A stretch of DNA of 22,838 bases from Armatimonadota bacterium (lineage in GTDB: Bacteria; Armatimonadota; JAAZEB01), in contig DUUU01000290.1 in the NCBI GenBank assembly GCA_012841485.1, positions 1 to 22,838 on the forward strand, given 5' to 3'. Both the position numbers and the translations under genes were made by a program. Shown here in pieces: positions 15,717 to 22,838 of this stretch. The notes beneath the pieces were generated by a model. The model saw nothing but the letters and a program-made list of their open reading frames with translations, was not told the DNA's origin and made no database searches. Each line of letters starts with the position of its first letter. Position 1 is the first letter of the stretch.

Positions 15717-16811
15717 TTACACCTGGAAGCGGATATGGAGGATATCGCCATCCTGCACGCGATACTCCTTTCCCTCCAGACGGAGGTATCCCTTCTCCTT
15801 GGCGGCATTCCATGAACCGGTTTCTCGCAGTCGCTCGTAGGGAAGGGTTTCGGCGCGGATGAAGCCGCGGGCCAGGTCGGAATGGATCTTTCCCGCGGCC
15901 TGGACGGCGGTGCTCTCCTTGCGGATGGTCCAGGCGCGTACCTCATCCTCGCCGACGGTGAAGAAGGAGATGAGGCCAAGGCTGCCATAGCAGACGCGGA
16001 TGAAGCGGTTGCGCGCGGGCTCCTCGATTCCCATCGCCTCGAGAAACTCGCTCTCCTCCTCCGGCTCGAGCTGTGCGACCTCGGCTTCCACCTTGGCGCA
16101 GAGGGCGATCCAGGTGTAGCCGTGCTCAGCGGCATAGGCGGCGAAGGCCTGGGTGGTGGGCGTCTCCTGCCCGATCTGATCCTCGCCGATGTTGAGCACC
16201 AGGACGATGGTCTTATCGGTGAGCAGCTCCACGTCGCGGATCGCCGCTTGCTCCTCCTCGGTGAGACCCACTTCGCGCGCGGTGCGCTCCTCTTCCAGCG
16301 CCTCGCGGAGGCGTTGGAAGATCTCGATCTGGCGGAGCGTCTGGGCGCGATCCGCCTTGGCGCCCCGCGCGAGCTTCTCCAGTCGCTCCAGTCGGCGCTC
16401 GACCGCCTGCAGGTCGGCCAGGATCAGCTCCGAGACGACGGCGTGCGCGTCCGCCACGGGATCGATGCGGCCCTTGGGGTGGGGCACCATCTCATCTTCG
16501 AAGGCACGAACTACGAGGGCCAGGGCATCGGTGCGCCGGACCGTGGCATAGAAGTCGGCCCCCAGGTCCCCCCGACGCTCGCCCGCTTCCTGCCCGCCCA
16601 TGCCATCGACGAATTCGATGGTGGCCGGCGTCACCTTGCGCGGGTGGTAGAGATCCACCAGCCAATCAAAGCGCGGGTCTGGAACCTGGATGACGCCGAC
16701 ATTGACCTCCCGGCGTCCCCCATACGCGGACGTGGCGGCACTGCCGCGCGTCAGGGCATTGAAGAGCGTCGTCTTTCCCGACGAGCCCGGGCCAACAATC
16801 CCAACTTGCAT
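15717..16811 (-). CDS. YchF/OLA1-family P-loop NTPase, divergent member
   Basis: At 364 residues it equals YchF length (E. coli 363), and the C-terminal two thirds match well: DPRFDWLVDLYHPRKVTPATIEFVDG, SELILADLQAVERRLERLEK, LEAMGIEEPARNRFIRVCYGSLGL, and a TGS/C-terminal part with FFTVGEDEVRAWTI, AAGKIHSDLARGFIRAETL and EGKEYRVQDGD. The nucleotide-binding motifs deviate. The P-loop is GPGSSGKTT rather than GLPNVGKST, the switch-I FPFxTIEPN is missing (SAYGGRREVN), the DxAG-type G3 reads DGMGGQEAGERRGDLGA, and G4 is NIGED rather than NVNE. YchF normally prefers ATP and associates with ribosomes. ATG 16811 has an AAGGAG SD, and the gene follows folE by 14 bp in one operon. It is probably a paralogue that has drifted from canonical YchF. 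Confidence 0.88.
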   Translation of the reverse strand: MQVGIVGPGSSGKTTLFNALTRGSAATSAYGGRREVNVGVIQVPDPRFDWLVDLYHPRKVTPATIEFVDGMGGQEAGERRGDLGADFYATVRRTDALALVVRAFEDEMVPHPKGRIDPVADAHAVVSELILADLQAVERRLERLEKLARGAKADRAQTLRQIEIFQRLREALEEERTAREVGLTEEEQAAIRDVELLTDKTIVLVLNIGEDQIGQETPTTQAFAAYAAEHGYTWIALCAKVEAEVAQLEPEEESEFLEAMGIEEPARNRFIRVCYGSLGLISFFTVGEDEVRAWTIRKESTAVQAAGKIHSDLARGFIRAETLPYERLRETGSWNAAKEKGYLRLEGKEYRVQDGDILHIRFQV

Positions 16812-16825
16812 GACTCACGACTCCT

Positions 16826-17374
16826 TCAACACTTGACGAGGTTCAGGAATTCTTCCCGGGTGCGGGTATCCGAGCGGAAGAGGCCCAGCACGGAGCTCGT
16901 CATCATCTTCGAGTTCTGCTTCTCCACGCCACGGACCATCATGCAGAGGTGTTGCGCCTCCATGACGACGCCGACCCCCTTCGGATTGAGGGCATCCTGG
17001 ATGGCATGGGCAATCTGGTGAGTGAGCCGCTCTTGCACCTGCAGCCGGCGGGAAAACATATCGACGACGCGGGCAATCTTGCTCACGCCGATGATCCGCC
17101 CGTTGGGGAGATAGCCGACGTGGCAGCGCCCGAAGAAGGGGAGCAGGTGATGCTCACAAAGCGAGTAAAACTCAATATCCTTGACGATGACCATGTCATC
17201 GTAGGGCTCCTCGAAGATCGCCCCGTTCAGAATCGTATGCACATCCTGGTGGTAGCCGCGCGTCAGGAACTTGATCGATTCCGCGGCGCGGTGGGGCGTC
17301 TTGATCAGCCCTTCGCGGGTCGGATCCTCGCCGATCTCCTCTAGGATCCGTTCATAACACTCCTTGATTGACAA
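16826..17374 (-). CDS. folE: GTP cyclohydrolase I
   Basis: 182 residues. It converts GTP to 7,8-dihydroneopterin triphosphate, the first step of folate (and of queuosine-type) synthesis; a cytosolic homodecamer in characterised cases. Seen here: [23 protein letters not shown], zinc and active-site residues in [44 protein letters not shown], and the second zinc-ligand region [17 protein letters not shown]. The protein ends FLNLVKC. The start is TTG 17374 (SD GGAGGAG eight bases upstream), giving [15 protein letters not shown]; the in-frame ATG at 17443 would lie upstream of the predicted transcription start, so it can be excluded. The SD of the ychF-like gene overlaps its stop codon. Secure. 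Confidence 0.96.
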   Translation of the reverse strand: MSIKECYERILEEIGEDPTREGLIKTPHRAAESIKFLTRGYHQDVHTILNGAIFEEPYDDMVIVKDIEFYSLCEHHLLPFFGRCHVGYLPNGRIIGVSKIARVVDMFSRRLQVQERLTHQIAHAIQDALNPKGVGVVMEAQHLCMMVRGVEKQNSKMMTSSVLGLFRSDTRTREEFLNLVKC

Positions 17375-17427
17375 CGCACTCTCCTCCGATCCGACGGCCC
17401 TCGGTGCGCGAGACCGCGGACCGCCAC

Positions 17428-17457
17428 ATTGTACGCCAATCACCGGTCACCTGTCAA
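17428..17457 (-). promoter_or_regulatory. Strong sigma-70-type promoter of the folE operon
   Basis: On the minus strand, a consensus TTGACA (17452-17457) and TACAAT (17428-17433) are separated by 18 bp. Predicted start near 17421, about 47 nt before the TTG start codon of folE. Confidence 0.8.
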
Positions 17458-17616
17458 CAAACGCGCGCCCGTGCCCCAGGGGGGTGTTCATTGTGGCATT
17501 CTCGGAGGACCGCTTCAAGGGGGAGCCCCGCGCGCCGGCTGGCACCCCCTTCTTCCGTGGTATCCAGGCCCGCGATGTGCGGGCGAGCCCTCGAGTTCTC
17601 CCCACGGGGCGGTCAC

Positions 17617-17645
17617 TGGTGTTTTGGGGTGTGTCATGATACAAT
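17617..17645 (+). promoter_or_regulatory. Possible promoter of the ABC-F gene
   Basis: TACAAT (17640-17645) is a good -10; the -35 at 17 bp is weak (TGGTGT, 17617-17622). It lies 180 bp before the ABC-F start codon. Confidence 0.5.
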
Positions 17646-17651
17646 AGAGAC

Positions 17652-17827
17652 CGTTGCGGAGGGTCGACCGCTGGGAGAGGCGCTCGTCCTGGTCACGGGA
17701 AGCTTCCCTGATCGCGGGTGGTGCCCCGGCGTGCTGCCGCGGGATGATGCTGAGAAAGGACTGGGGAGAGGGGTCACGACGCGCGCCGCGCGGATGGAAC
17801 GGCGCCGGTGCCATTCGATCTGCTGCT
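17652..17827 (+). promoter_or_regulatory. Structured leader of the ABC-F gene
   Basis: About 176 nt with several self-complementary elements: GGTCGACC (about 17662-17669), the perfect palindrome GGGAAGCTTCCC (17697-17708), and CCCGGC-GTGCT-GCCGCGGG soon after. No SD precedes the ABC-F ATG. Leaders of this sort regulate some ABC-F genes by ribosome-mediated attenuation, but I see no clear leader peptide. Confidence 0.35.
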
Positions 17828-19738
17828 ATGAGTCTGCTTTCAGTTGGAGAGCTTTCCAAGAGCTACGGCACGCATGAAGTGCTTCGATCCATTTCGTTCA
17901 TCGTTGGGCCTGGCGAGAAAGTGGCCCTGGTGGGCCGGAATGGTTGTGGCAAGAGTACCCTGTTGCGCGTGATCGCCGGGGAAGAGGAGCCGGACGCTGG
18001 GCGAGTGTCGCTTCTGCCGCGTACGCACATCGGCTATCTGTCACAAGAGCCGGACCTCTCTGCCGGCGAGAGCTTGCTGGAGGCGGTTACCTGGGCCGTG
18101 CCGCGGCTGGTGGAGCTGGAGCGGCGCCTGCAGGAGCTGGAAGCGCGCCTGGAGAGCCATCCGCCCGATGCCGAGGAGCTGTACGCGGCGTACGCGGAGG
18201 CGCAGCAAGAGTTTGCTCAGGCCGGTGGCCCGGCCTACGCGGGCCGCGTGAAGGCCACTCTCGCCGGTCTTGGTTTCTGTGAGAGCGATTACGGGCTCCC
18301 CATCTCCGCGCTGAGTGGCGGGCAGCGCACGCGAGCCGCCCTGGCCATGCTGCTCCTCCAGGAGCCCGATGTGCTCCTGCTCGACGAGCCTACCAACCAC
18401 CTGGACCTGCCCGCTATCGAGTGGCTGGAGGAGTACCTGACGCGGACCCGGTCGGCGTTGATCGTTGTTTCGCACGACCGCTACTTCCTGGACCGCGTGG
18501 TCACCCGCGTCATCGAACTGGAAGAGGCGGAGATCCACAGCTACCCCGGCAACTATACGGCCTATTCCCGCATCCGTGAGGAGCGTCTGGCGCGTCAGCA
18601 AGCCGTCTACGAGCGGCAGCTTCAGCAGGTGGAGAAGCTTGAGGAATACATCCGCCGCTACGGCGCGGGAAACCGGGCGACAATGGCCAAGAGCCGGGAG
18701 AAGGCGTTGGCGCGCATTCAGTTGGAGCGACCGCGCACCCGGAAGGCAGAGATGCACCTGGATCTCACCCCGGGCCTGCGCAGTGGCACCGAGGTGGTCA
18801 CCGTCGAGCGGCTCTCGAAGAGTTACGATGGCAAGCAGCTCTTTTCCGGTCTCGAACTGGTGGTCCGGCGAGGTGAACGCGTGGGTATCGTCGGCCCGAA
18901 CGGCTCCGGGAAGACGACGCTGCTGCGAATCCTGATGGGCCAGGTCCACGCCGATGCGGGGCATTTTGCTTTCGGACACAACGTGGAGCCCGGGTACTTT
19001 GCGCAGGACTTGAGCGGCGCGAACCCCGAGAACACGCTCCTGGAGGAGATTCTCGACGCTGGAGCCGCCACCATTGAAGAGGCGCGCAGTCTGCTGGCAC
19101 GCTTCCTCTTCTTCGGCGATGATGTCTTCAAGCGCGTGGGCGATCTGAGCGGCGGGGAGACGAACCGCATGGCGCTCGCGCGGCTACTGCTGTCGCACGC
19201 CAACGTCCTGCTCCTGGATGAGCCGACCAACCACCTCGATATCGCCGCGCGCGACCGACTCGAAGAGGCGCTTCTTGCCTTCCCGGGCACGGTGATCTGC
19301 GCCTCGCATGACCGCTACCTGCTCGACCGGATCGCGACGCGGATCGTCGAGATCGCGGGCGGCGAGGCCCGCGTGTACGATGATACCTACGCCGAGTACC
19401 GCCGGCGCAAGGAGCGCGAGCGTCTATTGGCGGAACAGGCGGCCGCGCGGGCCGAGAAAGCTGCGCCTTCCCCGCCGCCGAAGCGCGTTCAGCCGGGCAA
19501 GGGCGTGCGCCCCCAAGACCTGCGCCGGGCCGTGAAGGCGATGGAGGCGCGCATCGCCGCTGCGGAGGCCCGGATGCAGGAGCTCTACGACCTCCTTGCC
19601 GCCGGCTCCACCTACACCGATGGCGACCTCGTCCGGGAAGCGCATGCCGAGTATGAGGCGCTCAACAGCTCGCTGCCAGAGCTCTATGCCGAGTGGGAGC
19701 GCCTGGCCGAGGCCGCCGAGGCGATCAGCGCCCGGTGA
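17828..19738 (+). CDS. ABC-F ribosome-associated ATPase (Uup/EttA-type translation factor)
   Basis: 636 residues with two ABC domains and no membrane segment. Domain 1: Walker A GRNGCGKS (36-43), signature LSGGQRTRAA (about 162), Walker B LLLDEPTNHLD (about 183). The linker between them (about 255-320) is the helical, basic tRNA-interaction region (YERQLQQVEKLEEYIRRYG, AKSREKALARIQLE). Domain 2: Walker A GPNGSGKT (from 356), LSGGETNRMALARLLL and LLLDEPTNHLD. The C-terminal coiled coil (about 560-630; AVKAMEARIAAAEARM) resembles Uup. ABC-F proteins bind the ribosomal E site and rescue stalled or drug-blocked translation. ATG 17828 starts exactly at the domain (MSLLSVGELSKSYG), although no SD is visible; the 58-residue upstream extension is not family-like. 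Housekeeping versus antibiotic-protection role cannot be decided. Confidence 0.95.
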   Translation: MSLLSVGELSKSYGTHEVLRSISFIVGPGEKVALVGRNGCGKSTLLRVIAGEEEPDAGRVSLLPRTHIGYLSQEPDLSAGESLLEAVTWAVPRLVELERRLQELEARLESHPPDAEELYAAYAEAQQEFAQAGGPAYAGRVKATLAGLGFCESDYGLPISALSGGQRTRAALAMLLLQEPDVLLLDEPTNHLDLPAIEWLEEYLTRTRSALIVVSHDRYFLDRVVTRVIELEEAEIHSYPGNYTAYSRIREERLARQQAVYERQLQQVEKLEEYIRRYGAGNRATMAKSREKALARIQLERPRTRKAEMHLDLTPGLRSGTEVVTVERLSKSYDGKQLFSGLELVVRRGERVGIVGPNGSGKTTLLRILMGQVHADAGHFAFGHNVEPGYFAQDLSGANPENTLLEEILDAGAATIEEARSLLARFLFFGDDVFKRVGDLSGGETNRMALARLLLSHANVLLLDEPTNHLDIAARDRLEEALLAFPGTVICASHDRYLLDRIATRIVEIAGGEARVYDDTYAEYRRRKERERLLAEQAAARAEKAAPSPPPKRVQPGKGVRPQDLRRAVKAMEARIAAAEARMQELYDLLAAGSTYTDGDLVREAHAEYEALNSSLPELYAEWERLAEAAEAISAR

Positions 19739-19874
19739 CAGCGCGGTCCCGGGCTCGCGGGTGCGTGCTGCCGCTCCGCCATGAGCGAGGCCGTTCCTCA
19801 CGCGGGCTTGCGCGAGACTCCTCAAGAACGCGGAATGCGTGTATCATAGAGCCCCATTTTGGAGAGAAGAATCG

Positions 19875-20291
19875 ATGGCGGATTACAACAAGGTCGGGCT
19901 GCTGGTGATTCGCGAGGATCGGGTCCTGCTCTGTCGGAAGCGCGGGCTCTCGCGGCTCATCCTGCCCGGCGGGACCCTTGAGGCGGGCGAAACGCCCGAG
20001 GCGTGCCTGCACCGCGAGATCCATGAGGAGCTGGGCGATGTCGTCGCGCGCGATCTGGAGTATATCGGCACCTACCGCGACCGCGCCGCGTCTGATGATC
20101 CCTCCGTGGTGAAGACGGTGGAGATCCAGCTCTACCGGGGCGAGATCACGGGTCGGCCCGTGGCCTCCTCCGAGATCGAGGCACTCGTCTGGTTCGGCCG
20201 TGAGAGTGACCGTGAGGAGCTCTCGCCGATTCTCATCCATTCCATCCTGCCGGATCTGGCCCAAAGAGGGATGCTGGGGTGGGGTGTATGA
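19875..20291 (+). CDS. Nudix hydrolase
   Basis: 138 residues, cytosolic; it hydrolyses a nucleoside diphosphate linked to some other moiety. The full Nudix box is present at residues 33-55: GTLEAGE, seven residues, REIHEELGD, matching Gx5Ex7REUxEExGU with no missing residue. The flanking strands (VGLLVIREDRVLLCRKRG, LILPGG) are typical of the fold. ATG 19875 has a GGAGAGAAG SD; an in-frame ATG 36 bp earlier has none. The stop overlaps the start of the U32 gene as ATGA, so the two are translationally coupled. A -10-like TATCAT sits at 19842-19847 without a good -35. The substrate is not predictable from the sequence. Confidence 0.93.
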   Translation: MADYNKVGLLVIREDRVLLCRKRGLSRLILPGGTLEAGETPEACLHREIHEELGDVVARDLEYIGTYRDRAASDDPSVVKTVEIQLYRGEITGRPVASSEIEALVWFGRESDREELSPILIHSILPDLAQRGMLGWGV

Positions 20292-22126
20292 CCGATTCCG
20301 TCGAACTGCTGGCGCCTGCCCGCGACCTGGAGTGCGGGCGGACGGCCATCGACTGCGGCGCTGATGCCGTGTACATCGGAGCCCCACGCTTTGGTGCCCG
20401 GGAAGCGGTGGGCAACAGCCTCGAGGATATTGCCGCGCTCGTGGCGCATGCGCATGCCTACTGGGCGCGCGTCTACGTGACGCTGAACACGCTCCTCTAC
20501 GACGATGAGCTTCCGGAGGCGGTGCGCCTGGCAGAACAGCTCTACGCCCTCGGGATCGATGGCCTGATCATCCAGGACGTAGGCCTCCTGGAGTGCGACC
20601 TGCCGCCCCTGCCGCTGATCGCCAGCACGCAGATGCACAACACCACGCCCGAGCGGGTGGCGTTCCTGGAAGAGGTCGGCTTTCAACGGGTGATCCTGGC
20701 ACGGGAGCTGACGCTCGACCAGATCCGCGAGATCCGCCGGCAGACGCGCATCGAGTTGGAGTGTTTCGTTCACGGCGCGCTCTGCGTCTCCTACAGCGGC
20801 CAGTGCTACCTCAGCTACGCCCTGGGCGGGCGCAGCGGCAACCGCGGGCAGTGCGCGCAGCCGTGCCGCAAGCCATACTCCCTGGTAGATGCCCGCGGGA
20901 AGATGCTGGTCCGCAGGCAACACCTCCTCTCGCTCCGCGATCTGAACCTGAGCGAACACCTGCGCCCCTTGTTGGAGGCTGGCGTGCGCTCGCTGAAGAT
21001 CGAGGGTCGGCTGAAGGATCGGGCCTACGTCGCGAACGTGGTCTCCCACTACCGCGCCCGGCTGGATGAGGTGCTGCCTGCGATGGGCCTGCGGCGGAGC
21101 TCGTCCGGGAAGGCGCGTCCGGGCTTCCAGCCGGACGTGAGCAAGACATTCAACCGGGGCGGCACCACCTACTTCCTCTACGGGCGTGCCGAACGCATCG
21201 GTGCGCACGATACTCCGAAGATGAAAGGGGAGCCGCTCGGGAAGGTGACGCGCGTTACCCCGCGAGGCATCTTCCTGGAGGGGCACGCGACCGCGTATGG
21301 CGGTGATGGCATCTGTTTCTTCGACCGCAGGGGCGAGCTTTGTGGCACGCGGGTTCACGGCATGCGCGAGGGCGCGCTGCTCCTCGCCTCCACGGAGGGG
21401 ATTTCGCCCGGCACCGTCGTCTACCGCAACCACGATCACGAGTTTCTGACGCGGCTGGGGAAGAGCCGTCCGCAGCGCCGGGTGGCCGTCTGGCTGACGC
21501 TGGAGCGGAGCGTGGAGGGCCTCTCGCTGGCGGCGGTAGATGAGGATGGCATCCGGGCCCAATGTACGCTTGCCTGCCCGCTGGAGCCGGCAAAGAAGCC
21601 GGAGCAGGCCCTCGCCACGATCCGCGCTCAGCTGGCGCGCTGTGGCGACTCGGAGTTCGAGTGCGCCGAGGTGGAGGTGGCGCTGGAGGAGGTACCCTTC
21701 GTGCCGCTCTCGGCGCTCAACGCCTTGCGCCGCGATACGTTGCAGCAACTGGCGCGGGCACGCGCGGCGGCACGGCCCGTCGTGCGCGGAGGCGCGAGGC
21801 GCAACGAGGTCGTCTTCCCCGAGCGGCGGCTCTCGTTCGAGGGGAACGTCCTCAACCGGTGGGCGGAAGCGTTCTATCGCCGGCATGGCGTGATGGCCAT
21901 CGAGCCCGCGGCGGAATCGGGGCTGGATCTGCGCGGCCGGCGGGTGATGACGACGCGCTACTGTCTCAAGCACGAGTTGGGGCTATGTACCAGAGAAGGC
22001 GCGCGCACCCGTCATGCCGAGCCGCTCTCTTTGGTGGATGACGAGGGCCGGCGCCTGATACTTCGCTTCGACTGCGCGCGCTGCGAGATGCAGGTATACC
22101 TGGCGGAAGCGGCGCCGGCCTCCTGA
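20288..22126 (+). CDS. U32-family Fe-S protein (RlhA-like) with cysteine-rich C-terminal domain
   Basis: 612 residues. The N-terminal TIM-barrel-like U32 domain starts VELLAPARDLECGRTAIDCGADAVYIG. The family signature ECFVHGALCVSYSGQCYLS and GNRGQCAQPCRKPY supplies four cysteines, C166, C173, C189 and C193, expected to bind a [4Fe-4S] cluster, and is followed by SLKIEGRLKD. E. coli relatives RlhA and TrhP add hydroxyl groups to 23S rRNA and tRNA using prephenate; despite the name few U32 proteins are proven peptidases. The middle has a beta-rich accessory domain. The C-terminus carries a second Cys set, RYCLKHELGLC and DCARCEMQVYL, seen in the longer RlhA-like class. ATG 20288 (SD GGGGTGGGG) overlaps the Nudix stop by four bases. 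The exact RNA target is unknown. Confidence 0.9.
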   Translation: MTDSVELLAPARDLECGRTAIDCGADAVYIGAPRFGAREAVGNSLEDIAALVAHAHAYWARVYVTLNTLLYDDELPEAVRLAEQLYALGIDGLIIQDVGLLECDLPPLPLIASTQMHNTTPERVAFLEEVGFQRVILARELTLDQIREIRRQTRIELECFVHGALCVSYSGQCYLSYALGGRSGNRGQCAQPCRKPYSLVDARGKMLVRRQHLLSLRDLNLSEHLRPLLEAGVRSLKIEGRLKDRAYVANVVSHYRARLDEVLPAMGLRRSSSGKARPGFQPDVSKTFNRGGTTYFLYGRAERIGAHDTPKMKGEPLGKVTRVTPRGIFLEGHATAYGGDGICFFDRRGELCGTRVHGMREGALLLASTEGISPGTVVYRNHDHEFLTRLGKSRPQRRVAVWLTLERSVEGLSLAAVDEDGIRAQCTLACPLEPAKKPEQALATIRAQLARCGDSEFECAEVEVALEEVPFVPLSALNALRRDTLQQLARARAAARPVVRGGARRNEVVFPERRLSFEGNVLNRWAEAFYRRHGVMAIEPAAESGLDLRGRRVMTTRYCLKHELGLCTREGARTRHAEPLSLVDDEGRRLILRFDCARCEMQVYLAEAAPAS

Positions 22127-22140
22127 GGGCCGGCGCCGCT
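22108..22140. terminator. Long GC hairpin over the U32 stop codon, convergent junction
   Basis: A perfect 13-bp stem (AGCGGCGCCGGCC, 22108-22120, with GGCCGGCGCCGCT, 22128-22140) has a 7-nt loop that contains the TGA stop (22124-22126). It lies 8 bp from the opposing pseudopilin stop. No U-tract on either strand; probably a bidirectional terminator. Confidence 0.65.
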
Positions 22141-22148
22141 CAACGCGC

Positions 22149-22793
22149 CTACGGATAGGGCATCGGTCGAGACGCCGGCGGGGTGGATGACTCCGTCGCA
22201 TCCCAGCGAAGCTGGCCGTAGGTGAGCGAATTGAGCTTCTGCCACTTCACGTGCCCATCCAGGTAGGCGACGTTGAGCCCATCCATATGCCGTGACGAGA
22301 AGCGGTCCCCCTCGCGGAGCCTGCCATCCTGGATATAGCAATCGGTGGCATCCAATCCCATCACAAGGTCAGAGGCGCCGCGATTGCTTGTCACCTCTGC
22401 CTCGGATCTCCACCCCAGCCAGGTCATGTAGCCGTAGCAGTCGTGGTAGCTTATCGTGGCTTCGCTGGGGCACTGGAACGCCTGCTCGTTCTTGACGTAG
22501 GGGTAGACGAGGTCGATCCAGTCGAGGTAGAAGCCCGCCGCGTGGGTGCCGTTCGGGTGGAAGGTCGCGGTGGGGCCCTGGTACTGGTATGGCCGCAAGT
22601 AGTAGCCATCGTAGTCCTGGACGTACATCAACGTAGCCTGCGCGATCTGCTTCAGGTTGCTCTGACAGGTGCTCTTGCGCGCGTTCTCCCTTGCCCGGGC
22701 AAACACGGGGAAGAGGATGGCAGCCAGAATGGCAATAATGGCAATGACGACGAGTAGCTCGATGAGCGTGAAGGCGTTCTCTCTCCTTCTCAA
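22149..22793 (-). CDS. Type II/IV pseudopilin with C-terminal H-X9-DG motif
   Basis: 214 residues. A short basic leader (MRRRENA) precedes the prepilin methylation segment [29 protein letters not shown], so it is processed by a prepilin peptidase before F8, with E at position 5 of the mature chain; the residue before the cleavage site is Ala rather than the usual Gly. The globular part carries [23 protein letters not shown], paired cysteines, and near the end [17 protein letters not shown], which fits the H-X9-DG motif of the DUF1559-type pseudopilins abundant in Planctomycetes, Verrucomicrobia and Armatimonadota. The start is TTG 22793 with AGGAG six bases upstream. It is probably secreted to the membrane or envelope and assembled in a pseudopilus; the actual role of this family is unclear. 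The gene stands alone. Confidence 0.92.
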   Translation of the reverse strand: MRRRENAFTLIELLVVIAIIAILAAILFPVFARARENARKSTCQSNLKQIAQATLMYVQDYDGYYLRPYQYQGPTATFHPNGTHAAGFYLDWIDLVYPYVKNEQAFQCPSEATISYHDCYGYMTWLGWRSEAEVTSNRGASDLVMGLDATDCYIQDGRLREGDRFSSRHMDGLNVAYLDGHVKWQKLNSLTYGQLRWDATESSTPPASRPMPYP

Positions 22794-22818
22794 CCTGTTC
22801 TCCTAATCTAAGTGACGC

Positions 22819-22838
22819 GGCCCGGCGGCAGCCGGGCC
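22819..22838. terminator. GC hairpin at the right edge
   Basis: GGCCCGG (22819-22825) and CCGGGCC (22832-22838) form a perfect 7-bp stem with a 6-nt loop. It lies upstream of the pseudopilin and could terminate a gene beyond the window. Confidence 0.4.

Noticed and set aside
17712..17730. T-box-like sequence (GGGTGGTGCC) in the ABC-F leader
   Set aside because: It resembles the T-box GGGTGGTACC motif, but I see no stem I, specifier loop or matching terminator, and the downstream gene is not an amino-acid or tRNA-synthetase gene. A chance match in GC-rich DNA is more likely.
20132..21973. 613-codon leftward open frame opposite the U32 gene
   Set aside because: Antisense shadow with low-complexity composition and no family features; the U32 protein on the plus strand has clear motifs.

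Overview
The window is a GC-rich bacterial chromosome segment, densely packed with ordinary core genes. I see no tRNA, rRNA, CRISPR array, insertion sequence or phage gene. The prepilin with a C-terminal H-X9-DG motif, the URO-D-like protein of the non-heme type, the KGG-repeat proteins and the frequent GTG/TTG starts suggest Armatimonadota or a related little-cultured lineage. That is inference and nothing here proves it. Promoters stand out as AT-rich islands, mostly with a TACAAT or TATAAT -10 box.

Left part (1-5832): a leftward group of three genes contains an unknown protein with a basic tail, a small membrane protein with a PH-like tail, and hemL, which is cut by the left edge. Its promoter is at about 2229-2256. 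Rightward lies a pair of tiny KGG-repeat (GsiB-like) stress proteins. A sequence resembling a sigma-B promoter precedes them and a strong GC hairpin follows. Next are a class-I glutamine-amidotransferase-like hydrolase (peptidase C26) and, converging on it with stop codons overlapping, a soluble GAF-PAS histidine kinase with no response regulator nearby.

Middle part (5833-14441): about 700 bp without a protein gene contains a good promoter and a roughly 370-nt structured leader in front of an NAD-dependent nucleotide-sugar epimerase. A second promoter (7588-7617) probably drives a seven-gene run: DegT/DnrJ/EryC1 aminotransferase, sugar nucleotidyltransferase, S-adenosylhomocysteine hydrolase, WecG/TagA/CpsF glycosyltransferase, an unknown helical protein, a PfkB-family kinase and ComF. 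The epimerase, aminotransferase, nucleotidyltransferase and WecG-type enzyme fit synthesis of an amino sugar for a cell-surface glycan. AhcY and the PfkB kinase could instead form a methyl-cycle module (SAH to adenosine to AMP).

Right part (14442-22838): a leftward URO-D-like protein; a leftward folE-ychF operon in which the YchF protein is clearly divergent in its nucleotide-binding motifs; a rightward ABC-F ribosome-associated ATPase with a structured leader; a Nudix hydrolase translationally coupled to a U32 (RlhA-like) Fe-S protein; and a leftward type II/IV pseudopilin. Two convergent gene junctions (14418-14441 and 22108-22140) carry GC-rich hairpins built over a stop codon and lacking a U-tract.

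I did not find a clearly new multi-gene system. The best leads are the sigma-B-like promoter on the KGG operon, the structured leader at 6181-6549, the divergent YchF, and the AhcY/PfkB pair inside a glycan operon.
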